Positions 42,511 through 52,234 of a stretch of 64,000 nt of DNA are shown piece by piece. Origin of the DNA: Spirochaetaceae bacterium (GTDB taxonomy: Bacteria; Spirochaetota; Spirochaetia; Treponematales; Rectinemataceae); contig JANXYO010000145.1 of NCBI GenBank assembly GCA_025356015.1, forward strand, positions 1-64,000. The letters run 5' to 3'. A model generated the notes under the pieces. It was given only the letters and a program-made list of their open reading frames with translations, ran no database searches and was not told the DNA's origin. How positions within the stretch are numbered: position 1 is the first letter of the stretch; the number at the start of each line of letters is the position of its first letter. The translations under genes were made by a program, and so were the position numbers.

Positions 42511-45039
42511 ATGGCCAGCCTCAAACAGCCCCATGGTCTTTCTCCCAGGGTCCAGAAACTCCGCTCCTGGTACTTCGAGGGAGCCGACCGCAGCTGGAAC
42601 AACGAATACAGCTCCTGGTCGACGGGCACGAGCTGGGACATCCAGTTCAACGAGCTCACCTACTACATCGTCCCCGAGGTCTATACCCTCCTCGGCGCGA
42701 TGCGCTCCTCCTTCAGGATGGCGGCCAGGCCCATAGCCCTGCGCCAGGACTTCTGGTCATTGTCCCTGCCAGAGCGCCGGGCCTGGTTCCTCAAGGAGGT
42801 GATGACCCGCCACCTCCCCCGCGACCTCCTGCCCGGCGACCTCCTCGCAGGCTCGCGTTTCAACATCCAGACCTCGCTATGCCTCAATGAGGCCGAGGCA
42901 AGGGAGTACGACAGCCTCGTCCTTGGCAAGAAGGGGGCGAGGGCGGCCGCGATAGAGTTCCACAACCACGGCTACGGCAACGCCGGGGCCACCAGCGGCC
43001 ACCTCATCCCCGGCTACGCCGAGCTCCTCGCCAGCGGCTGGAAGGGCATCGCAGCCAAGATCGAGGCCGCTCTCGCCTCCCTTCCTCAAGCCGAGGCGGC
43101 TGGGGCCCGAGGCGCCCAGCTGCGGGCCATGCTCATCGCCACACAGATGCCGCGCGAGCTCTCCCTCGCCTACGCCGCCGACTGCGAGGCCCTGGCCGCC
43201 TCCTGCGCGGCCGATGGCGCGGGGGACGGCGGCGGCCGTGGGGCCGACGACGCTCGCCGCGCCGAGCTCCTCGTCATGGCCGCTGCCCTGCGCCAGGTCG
43301 CCTGGGAGCCCGCGCGCGACTTCCGCGAGGCCCTCCAGGCCCTCTGGCTCGGCCACATGCTCGTCATGGCCGACGAGAACTACCCGGGTCCGGGGGTCTC
43401 CTTCGGGAGGATCGACCAGTACCTCCTGCCATACTGGGAGCGCTCAAAGGCCGAGGGCATGAGCATGCAGGAGGCCAAGGAGCTCCTGGGCTGTTTCTGG
43501 TTCCACTGCAACACCGCCTACGACGCCCAGATCAGGACGGGCAACAACGGCATCACCGCCGGTTTCGGCCAGCTCTTCAACCTCTCGGGCCTGGGGGCCG
43601 AGGGCCAGGACATGAGCAACGAGCTCAGCTACCTCTTCCTCGAGGTGATCGACGGGATGTCGCCCATCCTCGAGCCCAAACCCAACGTCCGCCTCCACCG
43701 CGGCTCGCCCGAAAAGCTGCTGGACAAGGTAGTGTCGATGGTCGAGTCGAGCCAGGGCGCCCCCTTCCTCCTCAACTTCGACGAGCGCTCCATGGCCGGG
43801 ATGATGCGCGAGGCCCGCGAGGCCCCGGCCGAGGCCTCCCTGCACATCCGGAAGGACAATGTGCACGACTATGCCTCGGTGGGCTGTCTCGAGAACACCA
43901 TGGCGGGCAACGACCGCTCGGGGACCGTGGACTGCAACCAGAACCTCCTCAAAGCCGTCGAGCTCGCCCTCACCGGTGGGGAGGACCTCCTTCCCTTCAC
44001 CGATGCCATGACGGGGCGCACGACGGCTCCACGGCGCGCGGGGCCGGCAACCGGCGACGCGCGCTCCTTCGCTTCCTGGGAGGAGTTCTGGGCGGCCTAC
44101 CGTGAGCAAACCCGCTACATCGTGGGCCGCATCGTTGAGCTCTACGAGGTCTCGGAATCGATCCGCGCGCGTTTCTTCCCGACCCCCTACCTCTCCTGCC
44201 TCGTCAAGGGCTGCGCCGAGCAGGGCCGCGACATAACCTCGGGCGGAGCCGAGCTCAGCTTCGTGACCATCGAGGCCGTCACCTTCGCGACGGCGGTCGA
44301 CTCCCTGCTCGCGGTGAGGCACCTCGTCTTCGACCGCAAGGATTGCACGATGGTCGAACTCATCGAGGCCCTCAAGGCCAACTGGAAGGGCCACGAGGCC
44401 CTGAGGGCCAAGGCCCATAACAAGGCCCCCAAGTACGGACGCGACGATCCGCAGGCCGACGCGATGGGCGCCGCCGTGATGGAGCTCTGGTGCGCCGAGA
44501 CCTGGAAGCACAGGACGGCCAGCACGGGCAGGCGCTTCCGTCCCGGCATGCTCTCCTGGAACTACTGGGCGGGGGACGGCTTTGTGATGGCGGCGAGCCC
44601 CGACGGCCGCGAGCGCGGCCAGTTCCTCTCGAACGCCATCTGCCCCTCGAACGGGGCCGACATAAACGGCCCCACCTCGAACGCCAACTCGGTGGGCGCT
44701 GTCCTCGGCGGCCGCGGGAGCGAGGGCGCCGACTGGGGCGACTACCGCAACTCCCTGCCCAACGGGGCGAGCCACACGATCACCTTCAACCCCTCGATCC
44801 TCCGCGACGGCGAGCATCGCGAGAAGTTCAAGGCCTTCCTCAGGGGCTATGCCGAGAAGGGCGGCACTGCCCTCCAGATCAACATGCTCGATCCGGAGAT
44901 GCTCAAGGACGCGCAGGCCAGGCCCCAGGAATACCGCCACCTCCTCGTGCGCGTCACGGGCTACAACGCCTACTTCACCTCGATAGGCCGCGAGCTCCAG
45001 GACGAGGTCATCGCCAGGCTGAGCCATGGGAAGTTCTAG
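42511..45039 (+). CDS. Glycyl radical enzyme of unknown specificity
   Basis: The 842-residue product is a PFL-family glycyl radical enzyme. The radical Gly is in LVRVTGYNAYFTSIGREL near the C-terminus. The active-site Cys is followed by Glu in YASVGCLENTMAGND, a pattern seen in dehydratases, decarboxylases and C-N lyases but not in pyruvate formate-lyase, which lacks that Glu. The segment after it does not match a class I can name. Its activase gene overlaps the 3' end. The enzyme needs anaerobic conditions. Candidate substrates include diols, hydroxyproline, choline or sulfonates, but none is indicated by neighbours. Confidence 0.93.
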   Translation: MASLKQPHGLSPRVQKLRSWYFEGADRSWNNEYSSWSTGTSWDIQFNELTYYIVPEVYTLLGAMRSSFRMAARPIALRQDFWSLSLPERRAWFLKEVMTRHLPRDLLPGDLLAGSRFNIQTSLCLNEAEAREYDSLVLGKKGARAAAIEFHNHGYGNAGATSGHLIPGYAELLASGWKGIAAKIEAALASLPQAEAAGARGAQLRAMLIATQMPRELSLAYAADCEALAASCAADGAGDGGGRGADDARRAELLVMAAALRQVAWEPARDFREALQALWLGHMLVMADENYPGPGVSFGRIDQYLLPYWERSKAEGMSMQEAKELLGCFWFHCNTAYDAQIRTGNNGITAGFGQLFNLSGLGAEGQDMSNELSYLFLEVIDGMSPILEPKPNVRLHRGSPEKLLDKVVSMVESSQGAPFLLNFDERSMAGMMREAREAPAEASLHIRKDNVHDYASVGCLENTMAGNDRSGTVDCNQNLLKAVELALTGGEDLLPFTDAMTGRTTAPRRAGPATGDARSFASWEEFWAAYREQTRYIVGRIVELYEVSESIRARFFPTPYLSCLVKGCAEQGRDITSGGAELSFVTIEAVTFATAVDSLLAVRHLVFDRKDCTMVELIEALKANWKGHEALRAKAHNKAPKYGRDDPQADAMGAAVMELWCAETWKHRTASTGRRFRPGMLSWNYWAGDGFVMAASPDGRERGQFLSNAICPSNGADINGPTSNANSVGAVLGGRGSEGADWGDYRNSLPNGASHTITFNPSILRDGEHREKFKAFLRGYAEKGGTALQINMLDPEMLKDAQARPQEYRHLLVRVTGYNAYFTSIGRELQDEVIARLSHGKF

Positions 45040-46078
45040 GCCAGCCCCGCTGGCCGGGCGAGCCCTGCTGGCCGGCGCGGCCGCACTCGATGGCGACGCC
45101 GCGGCCATCACAGGCCTCGTCCTCCAGATCCAGCGCATGTCCACCGAGGACGGGCCCGGCCTGCGGAGCTCGGCCTTCCTCAAGGGCTGCCCCCTCTCCT
45201 GCGCCTGGTGCCACAATCCCGAGAGCATCGAGACCCGGCCCCAGGTCCAGTGGCTCGGGCTGCGCTGCATCGCGGGGAGGACTGCCGACGGCTGCGGGGC
45301 CTGTCTGCGCTCCTGTCCCCGCGGAGCCCTCTCCCGCGGCGCCCAAGGGAACATCGAGGTCGAAAGGGCTAGTTGCGTGGGCTGCGGCACCTGCGCCGAG
45401 GCCTGCCCCGGCGGGGCCATGGAGCTCCTTGGGACGAGGATGGAGGCGGGGCAGCTCGCCGATGAGCTCCTCAAGGACCTCTCCTGGTGGAAGGCCTCGG
45501 AGCGTGGCGGGATCACCCTCACGGGAGGGGAGGCGAGCCTTCAGGCCGTCTTCGCCCTCGAGGTCTTCAGGCTCTGCCGGAAGGCAGGAGCCCATACAGC
45601 CCTCGACACCTGCGGCCTCGCGAAGTGGGAGACCCTCGAGGGGCTGTACTCGCAGGTCGACCTCGTGCTCTACGACCTCAAGGAGGCCGACTCGGGGCGG
45701 CACCGCGTCTTCACGGGAGCAGGGAACGAGCTCGTCCTCGCCAACTTCGAGAGGACGGCCGCCCTCATGCGCTCGGCCGCCATGCCGGCCTCGATGTGGA
45801 TCCGCACCCCCATCATCCCCGGCGCGACAGACAGCGAGGAGAACCTCCTGGCCCTTGGCGAGCTGATCGCCAGGGCCGATCCGCCGCGGCTCGAGCGCTG
45901 GGAACTCTGCGCCTTCAACAAGCTCTGCGCGGGCAAGTACCGCAGCCTGGGCAGGAAATGGGACTACGAGGAGGCCTCGCTCATGAGGCGCGAGGACCTG
46001 GAAAGGCTCGCCGGCTCGGCCAGAAGAGCGACCGGCGGCAAGGTCGAAGTCTCGTGGACAGGATCGTGCCGGGATTAG
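45026..46078 (+). CDS. Glycyl-radical-enzyme activating protein (radical SAM)
   Basis: The 350-residue product has the radical SAM motif CPLSCAWCHNPES, preceded by STEDGPGLRSSAFLKG, then two ferredoxin-like clusters (CGACLRSCPRG and CVGCGTCAEACPGG) and TLTGGEASLQAVFALEVFRL. This longer form with an inserted ferredoxin domain is usual for activases of non-PFL glycyl radical enzymes. The gene starts within the last 14 bases of the enzyme gene; the N-terminal 25 residues are not conserved, so the true start may be slightly different. Confidence 0.94.
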   Translation: MGSSRPAPLAGRALLAGAAALDGDAAAITGLVLQIQRMSTEDGPGLRSSAFLKGCPLSCAWCHNPESIETRPQVQWLGLRCIAGRTADGCGACLRSCPRGALSRGAQGNIEVERASCVGCGTCAEACPGGAMELLGTRMEAGQLADELLKDLSWWKASERGGITLTGGEASLQAVFALEVFRLCRKAGAHTALDTCGLAKWETLEGLYSQVDLVLYDLKEADSGRHRVFTGAGNELVLANFERTAALMRSAAMPASMWIRTPIIPGATDSEENLLALGELIARADPPRLERWELCAFNKLCAGKYRSLGRKWDYEEASLMRREDLERLAGSARRATGGKVEVSWTGSCRD

Positions 46079-46100
46079 AGGCCCTAAAAGGATGTGATGC

Positions 46101-46934
46101 ATGATGAGGAACAGTTTCGATGCGGCCGATGTCTCTGCCTTCGAGCCAGCCGAGAAAGTCGGCCTCGTGGTGACGATCAACGGGGCCGGAGAGCCCCACA
46201 TCAGCCTCATCACCACGATCTCGGCCCTGGGCAGCCATGAGCTCACCCTGGGCGAATTCTCCCGGGGCCTCAGCAAAGCCTATATGCAGGAGCGCCACCA
46301 GGTCGGTTTCCTGGTGATGAGCCTCGACCGAAGGCTCTGGCGCGGCCGCGCCGTCTGGAAGCGTTGCGCGAAGGAGGGGCCCGAGTACGTGAAGTACAAC
46401 AAGCAGCCCATGTTCCGCTACAACGCCTATTTCGGCATCAACACCGTCCACTACCTCGAGCTCCAGGGGGTGGAGGGCCCCTCGGCCCTGCCCATGCCCG
46501 GCATCGCCCTGTCCTCCCTCGCCACGGCAGCCCTCTGCGGCCGCGCCCGCGTCGCAGGCGGGGCGGAGGTACTGCCGCCCTTCGCGAGCTCGATCATCGA
46601 CGCCCTGGCATCGCTCAACTTCCTTGCCTACGTCGACGCCGGGGGCTTTCCCTGGATCGTGCCGGTCATCCAGGCGAGGAGTTCTGGTCCATCGCGCATC
46701 GTGTTCACGCCGGGACCCTGGGGAAGGGAGCTTGGCCCCATCCCCGACGGGGCGAGGGTCGCCCTCTTCTCCATGAACCTCGGCATGGAGAGCTTCCTTG
46801 CCCGGGGAAGCTACCGCCGGGGCCTCGGGCCCTCCCTTAGCGGCATCGAGCTCGACTGGCTCTACAACTCGGCCCCGCCCTGCCACGGCCAGGTCTATCC
46901 GAGGCCTGACCTGAAGGTCTGCTCACAGGCCTAA
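46101..46934 (+). CDS. Pyridoxamine 5'-phosphate oxidase-like FMN-binding protein
   Basis: The 277-residue product has an FMN-binding split-barrel look: EKVGLVVTINGAGEPHISLI near the N-terminus and ASLNFLAYVDAGGFPWIVPV in the second half, suggesting two related barrel segments. It is 22 bases downstream of the activase gene with AAAGGA upstream of the ATG pair, so it is probably in the glycyl radical operon. Its role there is unknown; such proteins bind FMN or F420 and reduce small molecules. A position in a glycyl radical operon is not one I know as standard. Confidence 0.75.
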   Translation: MMRNSFDAADVSAFEPAEKVGLVVTINGAGEPHISLITTISALGSHELTLGEFSRGLSKAYMQERHQVGFLVMSLDRRLWRGRAVWKRCAKEGPEYVKYNKQPMFRYNAYFGINTVHYLELQGVEGPSALPMPGIALSSLATAALCGRARVAGGAEVLPPFASSIIDALASLNFLAYVDAGGFPWIVPVIQARSSGPSRIVFTPGPWGRELGPIPDGARVALFSMNLGMESFLARGSYRRGLGPSLSGIELDWLYNSAPPCHGQVYPRPDLKVCSQA

Positions 46935-47049
46935 TGCGTCGTTGGGCTCGCGCAGAGATCTTTGAATATTCTTTAGTTTTCTATTGGACAAAGTAGATAT
47001 CTCATGCAATTGTAGCGCCTATATCATATAGGAAATATGGGGTTTCAAA

Positions 47050-48756
47050 TTGAAGATCGGTGCCAAGCTCTTCCTGGGGTTCCTCGTCGTTTCACTGATA
47101 GGAGTCGGCGCGGGGCTGTTCGGCCTTTACAACACGGCCAGCATCTGCAAGGCCGACGCGATGCTGTACAGGAACCAGATGCAGCCTCTCGAGAAACTCC
47201 TCCAGATAACCGAGAGCTTCTGGCGCATGCGGCTCACCCTCAGGACGGCTATCGACGCCTCCGATGCCGCCGAGATCGACAGGATCCTCGTCCAGGTCGA
47301 GGCCTTCCGCGCCACGATAGCCGACGCTGCCGCGGCCTACGAGAAGGCCCTGCTGAGTGATGAGGGGAAGAGCCTCTTCAAGGCTTTCCTGGCAGCCCGG
47401 GCCGAGTATGTGGTCCAGCTGAACCTCCTGACTGTGGAAATCAAGGCCAACCGCGACGATGAGGCCCTCGCGATCATGCGCGGCAAGGGCGGGCAGGCTG
47501 CCCTTGCCTACCAGGCAGGCATCGAGGCCCTCGTGGCCGACAAGCTCAAGGATGGTGGCGCCGCGGCGGCCTCGAACGGCGCGCTGGGCAGGACAGTCAT
47601 GCTGGTCATGTTCATCGTTCTCGGCTTGTCCCTCGCGGCCTGCCTCGTCCTCGGCATCCTCATCTCTCGTTCCATCACAGTCCCCCTGGGCAGGGCGATC
47701 GCTCTCGCCAACGGCATAGCCGGCGGAGACCTCTCGGAGAGCGTCAAGGCGGAATACATCTCGCGACGCGACGAGATAGGCGATCTCGCCTCTGCCCTGG
47801 ACCGCATGATGGCGGGCTTGCGCGACATTGTCACCTCGATCCAGGCATCGGCCAACAATGTCTGGAAGGGCAGCGAGGAGATCAGCTCCACCGCCCAGGA
47901 GCTTTCCCAGGGCGCGTCCGAACAAGCCGCGGCCGCAGAGGAAGTCTCGGCCTCGGTCGAGGAGATGGGCGCGACCATCAAGCAGAACGCAGACAACGCC
48001 GTGGCGGCAGAAGGCATCACCCGCAAGAGCGCCCTTGACGCCGAGGAGGGAGGGATGTCGGTGATCCAGACCGTCCAGGCGATGAAGCACATAGCGGGCA
48101 AGATCTCGATCATCGAGGAGATAGCGCGGCAGACGAACCTCCTCGCCCTCAATGCCGCGATCGAGGCGGCGAGGGCGGGCGAGTCCGGCAAGGGCTTCGC
48201 CGTGGTCGCGAGCGAGGTGCGCAAGCTTGCCGAGCGCTCCCAGAGCGCATCCCGGGAGATCTCCGAGCTTTCCGGCCAAAGCGTGGCTGTCGCCGAACGG
48301 GCGGGCTTGATCATCCGGGCCGTGGTGCCCGACATCCAGAAGACAGCCGAGGTTGTCCAGGAGATAACCGCGGCCAGCAGAGAACAGAGCATGGGGGCTG
48401 GGCAGATCGGGAAGGCGGTCGTCCAGCTGGACGTGGTGATCCAGCAGAACGCCACAGCCTCGGAAGAATTGGCTTCGATGTCGGAGGAGATGAGTGGTCA
48501 GGCCCTCCATCTCGTGGAGACCCTGGCGTATTTCAAGCTTCCCACAATTCATGAAGTGAAAACGGGAGGCGGGCCCAGGGGCGCCGCGGGCGCGGCCTCG
48601 CCGGTCCAGCCAGGACGGTCGGCCCTCAGCTCCTCATCACCCGGGCGGCCCAAGACAGCGAGGCGAGCCGAACCCAGGCAGCTGGGCGGGGCCGCTGGAT
48701 CTCAGGTGGCAAGCGCGGCCGGGGACAGCGGGGACGCGGGCTTCGAGGATTTCTGA
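47050..48756 (+). CDS. Methyl-accepting chemotaxis protein with four-helix sensor
   Basis: The 568-residue product has TM1 (LFLGFLVVSLIGVGAGLFGL), a four-helix-bundle periplasmic domain (about 30-185), TM2 (VMLVMFIVLGLSLAACLVLG), HAMP and a signalling domain with [20 protein letters not shown] and [20 protein letters not shown] low-complexity tail of about 60 residues ends in GFEDF, which may be a CheR/CheB-docking pentapeptide. The start is TTG 47050, with GGGG upstream; no ATG fits. The AT-rich gap before it (46935-47049) probably holds the promoter, but no clear -35/-10 pair was found. Confidence 0.92.
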   Translation: MKIGAKLFLGFLVVSLIGVGAGLFGLYNTASICKADAMLYRNQMQPLEKLLQITESFWRMRLTLRTAIDASDAAEIDRILVQVEAFRATIADAAAAYEKALLSDEGKSLFKAFLAARAEYVVQLNLLTVEIKANRDDEALAIMRGKGGQAALAYQAGIEALVADKLKDGGAAAASNGALGRTVMLVMFIVLGLSLAACLVLGILISRSITVPLGRAIALANGIAGGDLSESVKAEYISRRDEIGDLASALDRMMAGLRDIVTSIQASANNVWKGSEEISSTAQELSQGASEQAAAAEEVSASVEEMGATIKQNADNAVAAEGITRKSALDAEEGGMSVIQTVQAMKHIAGKISIIEEIARQTNLLALNAAIEAARAGESGKGFAVVASEVRKLAERSQSASREISELSGQSVAVAERAGLIIRAVVPDIQKTAEVVQEITAASREQSMGAGQIGKAVVQLDVVIQQNATASEELASMSEEMSGQALHLVETLAYFKLPTIHEVKTGGGPRGAAGAASPVQPGRSALSSSSPGRPKTARRAEPRQLGGAAGSQVASAAGDSGDAGFEDF

Positions 48757-48805
48757 GGCCGTCCCCCTCGACCGCCGCCGGCCCCTCGGGACAGAGCCTA
48801 GACAA

Positions 48806-49249
48806 TCACCAGAGCTTTGGCAGGGCTTGGCCGGTCTCAAGCAAGGTCTTCATGCTCGAGAGGACCTTGGGCCAGCCCTCGGTTATCCCAAGCTCCATCT
48901 CCGAGCCCGGCTCGAGACGGGAATGGCCCAGGCTGACCTTCACCACCTCGCCCGTTCTCTCGATGTCGAAACTAACCAGGGTCTGCTTCGCCTCGACGCC
49001 CTCGTCCTGGGGGAAGGCCCAGGTCATCACAAGGCGCCGCGGAGGCGAACTCTCGATGACCTTGCCCACCATCAGCAGCCTGCCATCGACGACGGCGCTC
49101 CAGTGCTCCCACCTTGAGCCGGGCTTCCAGTCCGAGACGTTCACATTCTGCCAGTACCTGATGGCGGTCTGGGGGTCGACGATCGCCTGCCAGACCTTCT
49201 CGGGCGTCGAGGCTATGTAGCTCACGTACTCAAAGCGCATCTCGTCCAT
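48806..49249 (-). CDS. SRPBCC/AHSA1-family protein
   Basis: The 147-residue product has the START-like fold pattern of AHSA1 proteins: YVSYIASTPEKVWQAIVDPQ at the N-terminus, WKPGSRWEHW in the middle, and a C-terminal helix GWPKVLSSMKTLLETGQAL. These proteins bind hydrophobic ligands; no specific role is known. A strong GAGGAGGAG site precedes the ATG. The gene is alone on its strand, between a chemoreceptor and a sugar kinase. Confidence 0.88.
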   Translation of the reverse strand: MDEMRFEYVSYIASTPEKVWQAIVDPQTAIRYWQNVNVSDWKPGSRWEHWSAVVDGRLLMVGKVIESSPPRRLVMTWAFPQDEGVEAKQTLVSFDIERTGEVVKVSLGHSRLEPGSEMELGITEGWPKVLSSMKTLLETGQALPKLW

Positions 49250-49374
49250 GGCTCCTCCTCAAAGCGCTCCCGGCCGAATATATTCAGAAAACCGAATCGA
49301 TGCCAAAGAATTCGAGTTTGGCTTCGCGTCCCGGCTCCCAAGGTGCATAATGTCAGCCAAAGGAGATGAAATCC

Positions 49375-50907
49375 GTGGCTTCCTGCTTCATGGGAATCGA
49401 CAACGGAGGCACGGCGACAAAGGCCGTGATCTTCGACTCAAAGGGTGCCGCCCTTGGCTCGGCCACGCGCAAGCTGCCCATGATCCTCGGCGAAGGCGGC
49501 TCGACCGAGCGGGACATGGGTCTGCTCTGGCGGGCGAACTGCGAGGCCATCCGCGAGGCGATCGGTGCAGCCGGCATCGAGGCCGGCGACATACGGGGCA
49601 TTGGCTGCACGGGCCACGGCAAGGGCCTTTACCTCTGGGGCCGCGATGGCAGGCCGGCCTACAATGGCATCGTCTCGACCGATTCCCGCGCCTGGGCCTA
49701 TCCCAGGAAGTGGCTCGAGGACGGGACGGCCGCGCGCACCCACGGTCGCAGCTGCCAGAGCATCCTCGCGAGCCAGCCCATTTCCCTCCTCGCCTGGCTC
49801 AAGGACAACAGGCCGGGCGTCATCGAGGCGAGCCGGTGGGTCTTCGAGGTGAAGGATTACATCCGCTTCATGCTCACCGGCGAGGCTTGGGCCGAGGCGA
49901 CCGACTACTCGGGCTCGGGCCTCATGAACCTGCGCGATGCCCGTTTTGACCGCGACTATCTCGCCGAGTTCGGTCTGGCCGAGGTCTACGAGCTCCTGCC
50001 ACCCTTGAAGTACTCGACCGAGGCCTGCGGCTCCGTCACGAAGGAGGCCGCGGCCGCGACCGGCTTGCGCCCCGGGACCACGGTAGCGGGCGGGATGTTC
50101 GACATCGACGCCTGCGCCGTCGCCACCGACGTGACCGACGAGGAGAAGCTCTGCGTCATTGCGGGGACTTGGAGCATCAACGAGTACATAGCCCGCGCCC
50201 CCGTCCTCGATGGGTCCATCCTCATGAACTCCCTCTTCTGCATCCCCGGCTACTACCTTGTCGAGGAGTGCAGCCCGACCTCGGCGGGGAACTACGAATG
50301 GTTCACCTCCCTCTTCCTCGACTCGGAGAGGGCCCAGGCCGAGCGGCGGGGGATAGGCCTCTTCCAGCTCGCCGAGGAGATGGCGGCAGCAGTCGGGCCC
50401 GAGGCCCAGGACATCGTCTTCCTTCCCTACCTCTACGGCTCCAACTACAATCCGAGGGCCAAGGCCTGCTTCATTGGCATGGAGGCCTCGAGCACGAGGG
50501 CCCAGGTGATAAGGTCGGTCCTCGAGGGCATAGCCCTGGGTCACAAGGTCCATGTCGACAAGCTCGTCGCGGCACGCAGATCGGCCGGGAGGCAGACCAG
50601 GCTTGCAAGGCTCGCGGGAGGGGCCGCCAAATCGGGCCTCTGGGCCCAGATCTTCGCCGACGTGCTCGAGCTCTGCGTCGAGGTCGTGGAGACCGAGGAG
50701 CTCGGCAGCCTTGGCTGCGCGATGGCCGCCGCCGTGGCGGTGGGCGAGTTCGGCGACCTCAAGGCCGCCGCCAGGGCCATGGTGAGGATCAAGGGGCGCA
50801 TCGAGCCCGATCCCCTGGCCTCTGCCGTCTACCGCAGGAAGTTCGAACTGCACAAGGCGGCCTCGGCCGCCCTCGAGGATCTGTGGCCGATGTTCGCGAA
50901 GGCTTGA
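49375..50907 (+). CDS. lyxK: FGGY carbohydrate kinase, LyxK-like
   Basis: The 510-residue product matches L-xylulose kinase in many blocks: MGIDNGGTATKAVIFDSKG, GSTERDMGLLWRANCEAIRE, GIGCTGHGKGLYLWGRDG, DSRAWAYPRKWLEDG, QPISLLAWLKDNRPGVIE and IVFLPYLYGSNYNP. LyxK phosphorylates L-xylulose or 3-dehydro-L-gulonate. With the UlaE-like epimerase at 30484 this gives consecutive steps. The start is GTG 49375 because the AAAGGAG site (49359-49365) is 9 bases away; the ATG at 49366 directly abuts that site. A mutarotase-like gene follows 19 bases downstream. Confidence 0.88.
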   Translation: MASCFMGIDNGGTATKAVIFDSKGAALGSATRKLPMILGEGGSTERDMGLLWRANCEAIREAIGAAGIEAGDIRGIGCTGHGKGLYLWGRDGRPAYNGIVSTDSRAWAYPRKWLEDGTAARTHGRSCQSILASQPISLLAWLKDNRPGVIEASRWVFEVKDYIRFMLTGEAWAEATDYSGSGLMNLRDARFDRDYLAEFGLAEVYELLPPLKYSTEACGSVTKEAAAATGLRPGTTVAGGMFDIDACAVATDVTDEEKLCVIAGTWSINEYIARAPVLDGSILMNSLFCIPGYYLVEECSPTSAGNYEWFTSLFLDSERAQAERRGIGLFQLAEEMAAAVGPEAQDIVFLPYLYGSNYNPRAKACFIGMEASSTRAQVIRSVLEGIALGHKVHVDKLVAARRSAGRQTRLARLAGGAAKSGLWAQIFADVLELCVEVVETEELGSLGCAMAAAVAVGEFGDLKAAARAMVRIKGRIEPDPLASAVYRRKFELHKAASAALEDLWPMFAKA

Positions 50908-50926
50908 AGACAAGGGAGGAAGACGC

Positions 50927-52159
50927 ATGGACAGGCATCTCGCGGCAGAGAGGGTGGAATACCAGGGAAGGAAGGCCGTCAGGCTGATGAACGGCAAGGT
51001 GAGGGCCCTCATCGACCAGGCCGGCGGCATGATGCCCGAGTTCGGCCTCGAGCGCGGCAAGGCGACGGCGAACGTCCACTGGATACCAGGTTTCCGGGGC
51101 AATTCGGGGCGGCCCTGGGATCCGAAGACCCAGGCCGACTACTGGAAGGTGAAGCTCCTCCACCAGATCGCCGGCGACTTTCCCTGCAGCCCCAACTTCG
51201 GCCCTCCCTGCAGCGTCGACGGAACCGAGCTCCCGCCCCACGGCTGGGCGGCCAACGAGGAGTGGAGGCTCGAGGAGGCCAGGGTCGACGGCGAGAGCGA
51301 GGCCGCCATCGCCCGCTTCTCCCTTGCAAGTCCCGCGGCCACGATGCCACTGTCGTGGACCAAGACCGACATCATGCTCGGCGGCCAGGCCGCCTACTAC
51401 TCGGTCATGACCATCGCCAACTCCGGGCCCACAGCGGTGTCGGTCAACCTCGCCCGGCACAATACCCTGGGCGCGCCCTTCCTCCAGGCGGGCTGCAGGA
51501 TAGCCCTGAGCGCCGAGCGCTTCCTCGCCGCGCCTACGCTTACCGAGTTCGACGACACGGGCCGCCTCAGGCCCGGGCTCGAGTTCGGCAGCCTGCGCGA
51601 GGCCCCTTTGCGCTCGGGCGGCAAGGCCGACATCTCCCTCGTGCCGGGCATGATCGGCTACACCGACTTTGTCACCGGTCCTGTTCCCGCCGACGCCGAA
51701 CTCGGCTGGAGCTGCGTGGTGAATCCCGAACTCGGGCAAGCCTACATCTGCTTCTTCCCCGGCCCCCTCGCAGCCGGCGCCAGGGACATCGCCCTGGGCT
51801 TCAACGACCTGTGGATGCAGTACGGAGGCCGGAACTTCACGCCCTGGGCCCTCCACGATGGCGGCTCCGACCTGAGCTTCTGCCTCGGCACGGAGAACGC
51901 GACGGGAGCCTACGCCAACGGCCTCACCTTCTCTCGCGCCAATCCCGAGCTCCTGGGTCGGCCCACGATGGTGGAAGTGCCGGCGGGCGGGGAGCGCAGG
52001 CTCCTGTACGGCGTGGCCATCGTCGAGCTCGACAAGGGCTTCGCGGGCGAGGCCATCGAATCGATCGAGGCCGAGGATGCCTGTCTCGTCATAAAGGGGA
52101 AGGTCAGATACCAGAAGGCCGAGCTCGATGCCCGTTTCCGGCGCGTCAAGCGCCTTTGA
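50927..52159 (+). CDS. Aldose-1-epimerase-like (galactose mutarotase fold) protein
   Basis: The 410-residue product is mostly beta-strands. Possible family marks are GGMMPEFGLERGKATANVHW near the start, LPPHGWAANEEWRLEEAR with a conserved-looking His, and TIANSGPTAVSVNLARHNTL. These resemble sugar mutarotases and related glycan-binding enzymes, but I cannot match a named subfamily, so the call rests on fold impression and context. AAGGGAGGAAGACGC precedes the ATG, 19 bases after the LyxK-like kinase, so they share a message. It may supply the anomer the kinase uses. Confidence 0.7.
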   Translation: MDRHLAAERVEYQGRKAVRLMNGKVRALIDQAGGMMPEFGLERGKATANVHWIPGFRGNSGRPWDPKTQADYWKVKLLHQIAGDFPCSPNFGPPCSVDGTELPPHGWAANEEWRLEEARVDGESEAAIARFSLASPAATMPLSWTKTDIMLGGQAAYYSVMTIANSGPTAVSVNLARHNTLGAPFLQAGCRIALSAERFLAAPTLTEFDDTGRLRPGLEFGSLREAPLRSGGKADISLVPGMIGYTDFVTGPVPADAELGWSCVVNPELGQAYICFFPGPLAAGARDIALGFNDLWMQYGGRNFTPWALHDGGSDLSFCLGTENATGAYANGLTFSRANPELLGRPTMVEVPAGGERRLLYGVAIVELDKGFAGEAIESIEAEDACLVIKGKVRYQKAELDARFRRVKRL

Positions 52160-52218
52160 CCGATCACGGCGAGGCGTATGACGGGGGAGGGCGGGTGCAA
52201 GGGCTGGCGAAAGTGCGC

Positions 52219-52224
52219 TAGAAT
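52219..52224 (+). promoter_or_regulatory. -10 element TAGAAT ahead of the SBP-kinase gene
   Basis: TAGAAT lies 10 bases before the ATG, so the message would start only a few bases ahead of the start codon. No ribosome site is visible, in line with a leaderless or near-leaderless message. Confidence 0.4.
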
Positions 52225-52234
52225 CAGAGACACA

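Noticed and set aside
43444-45522. 692-codon minus-strand frame over the glycyl radical enzyme
   Set aside because: Antisense of a well-supported enzyme; no family features.
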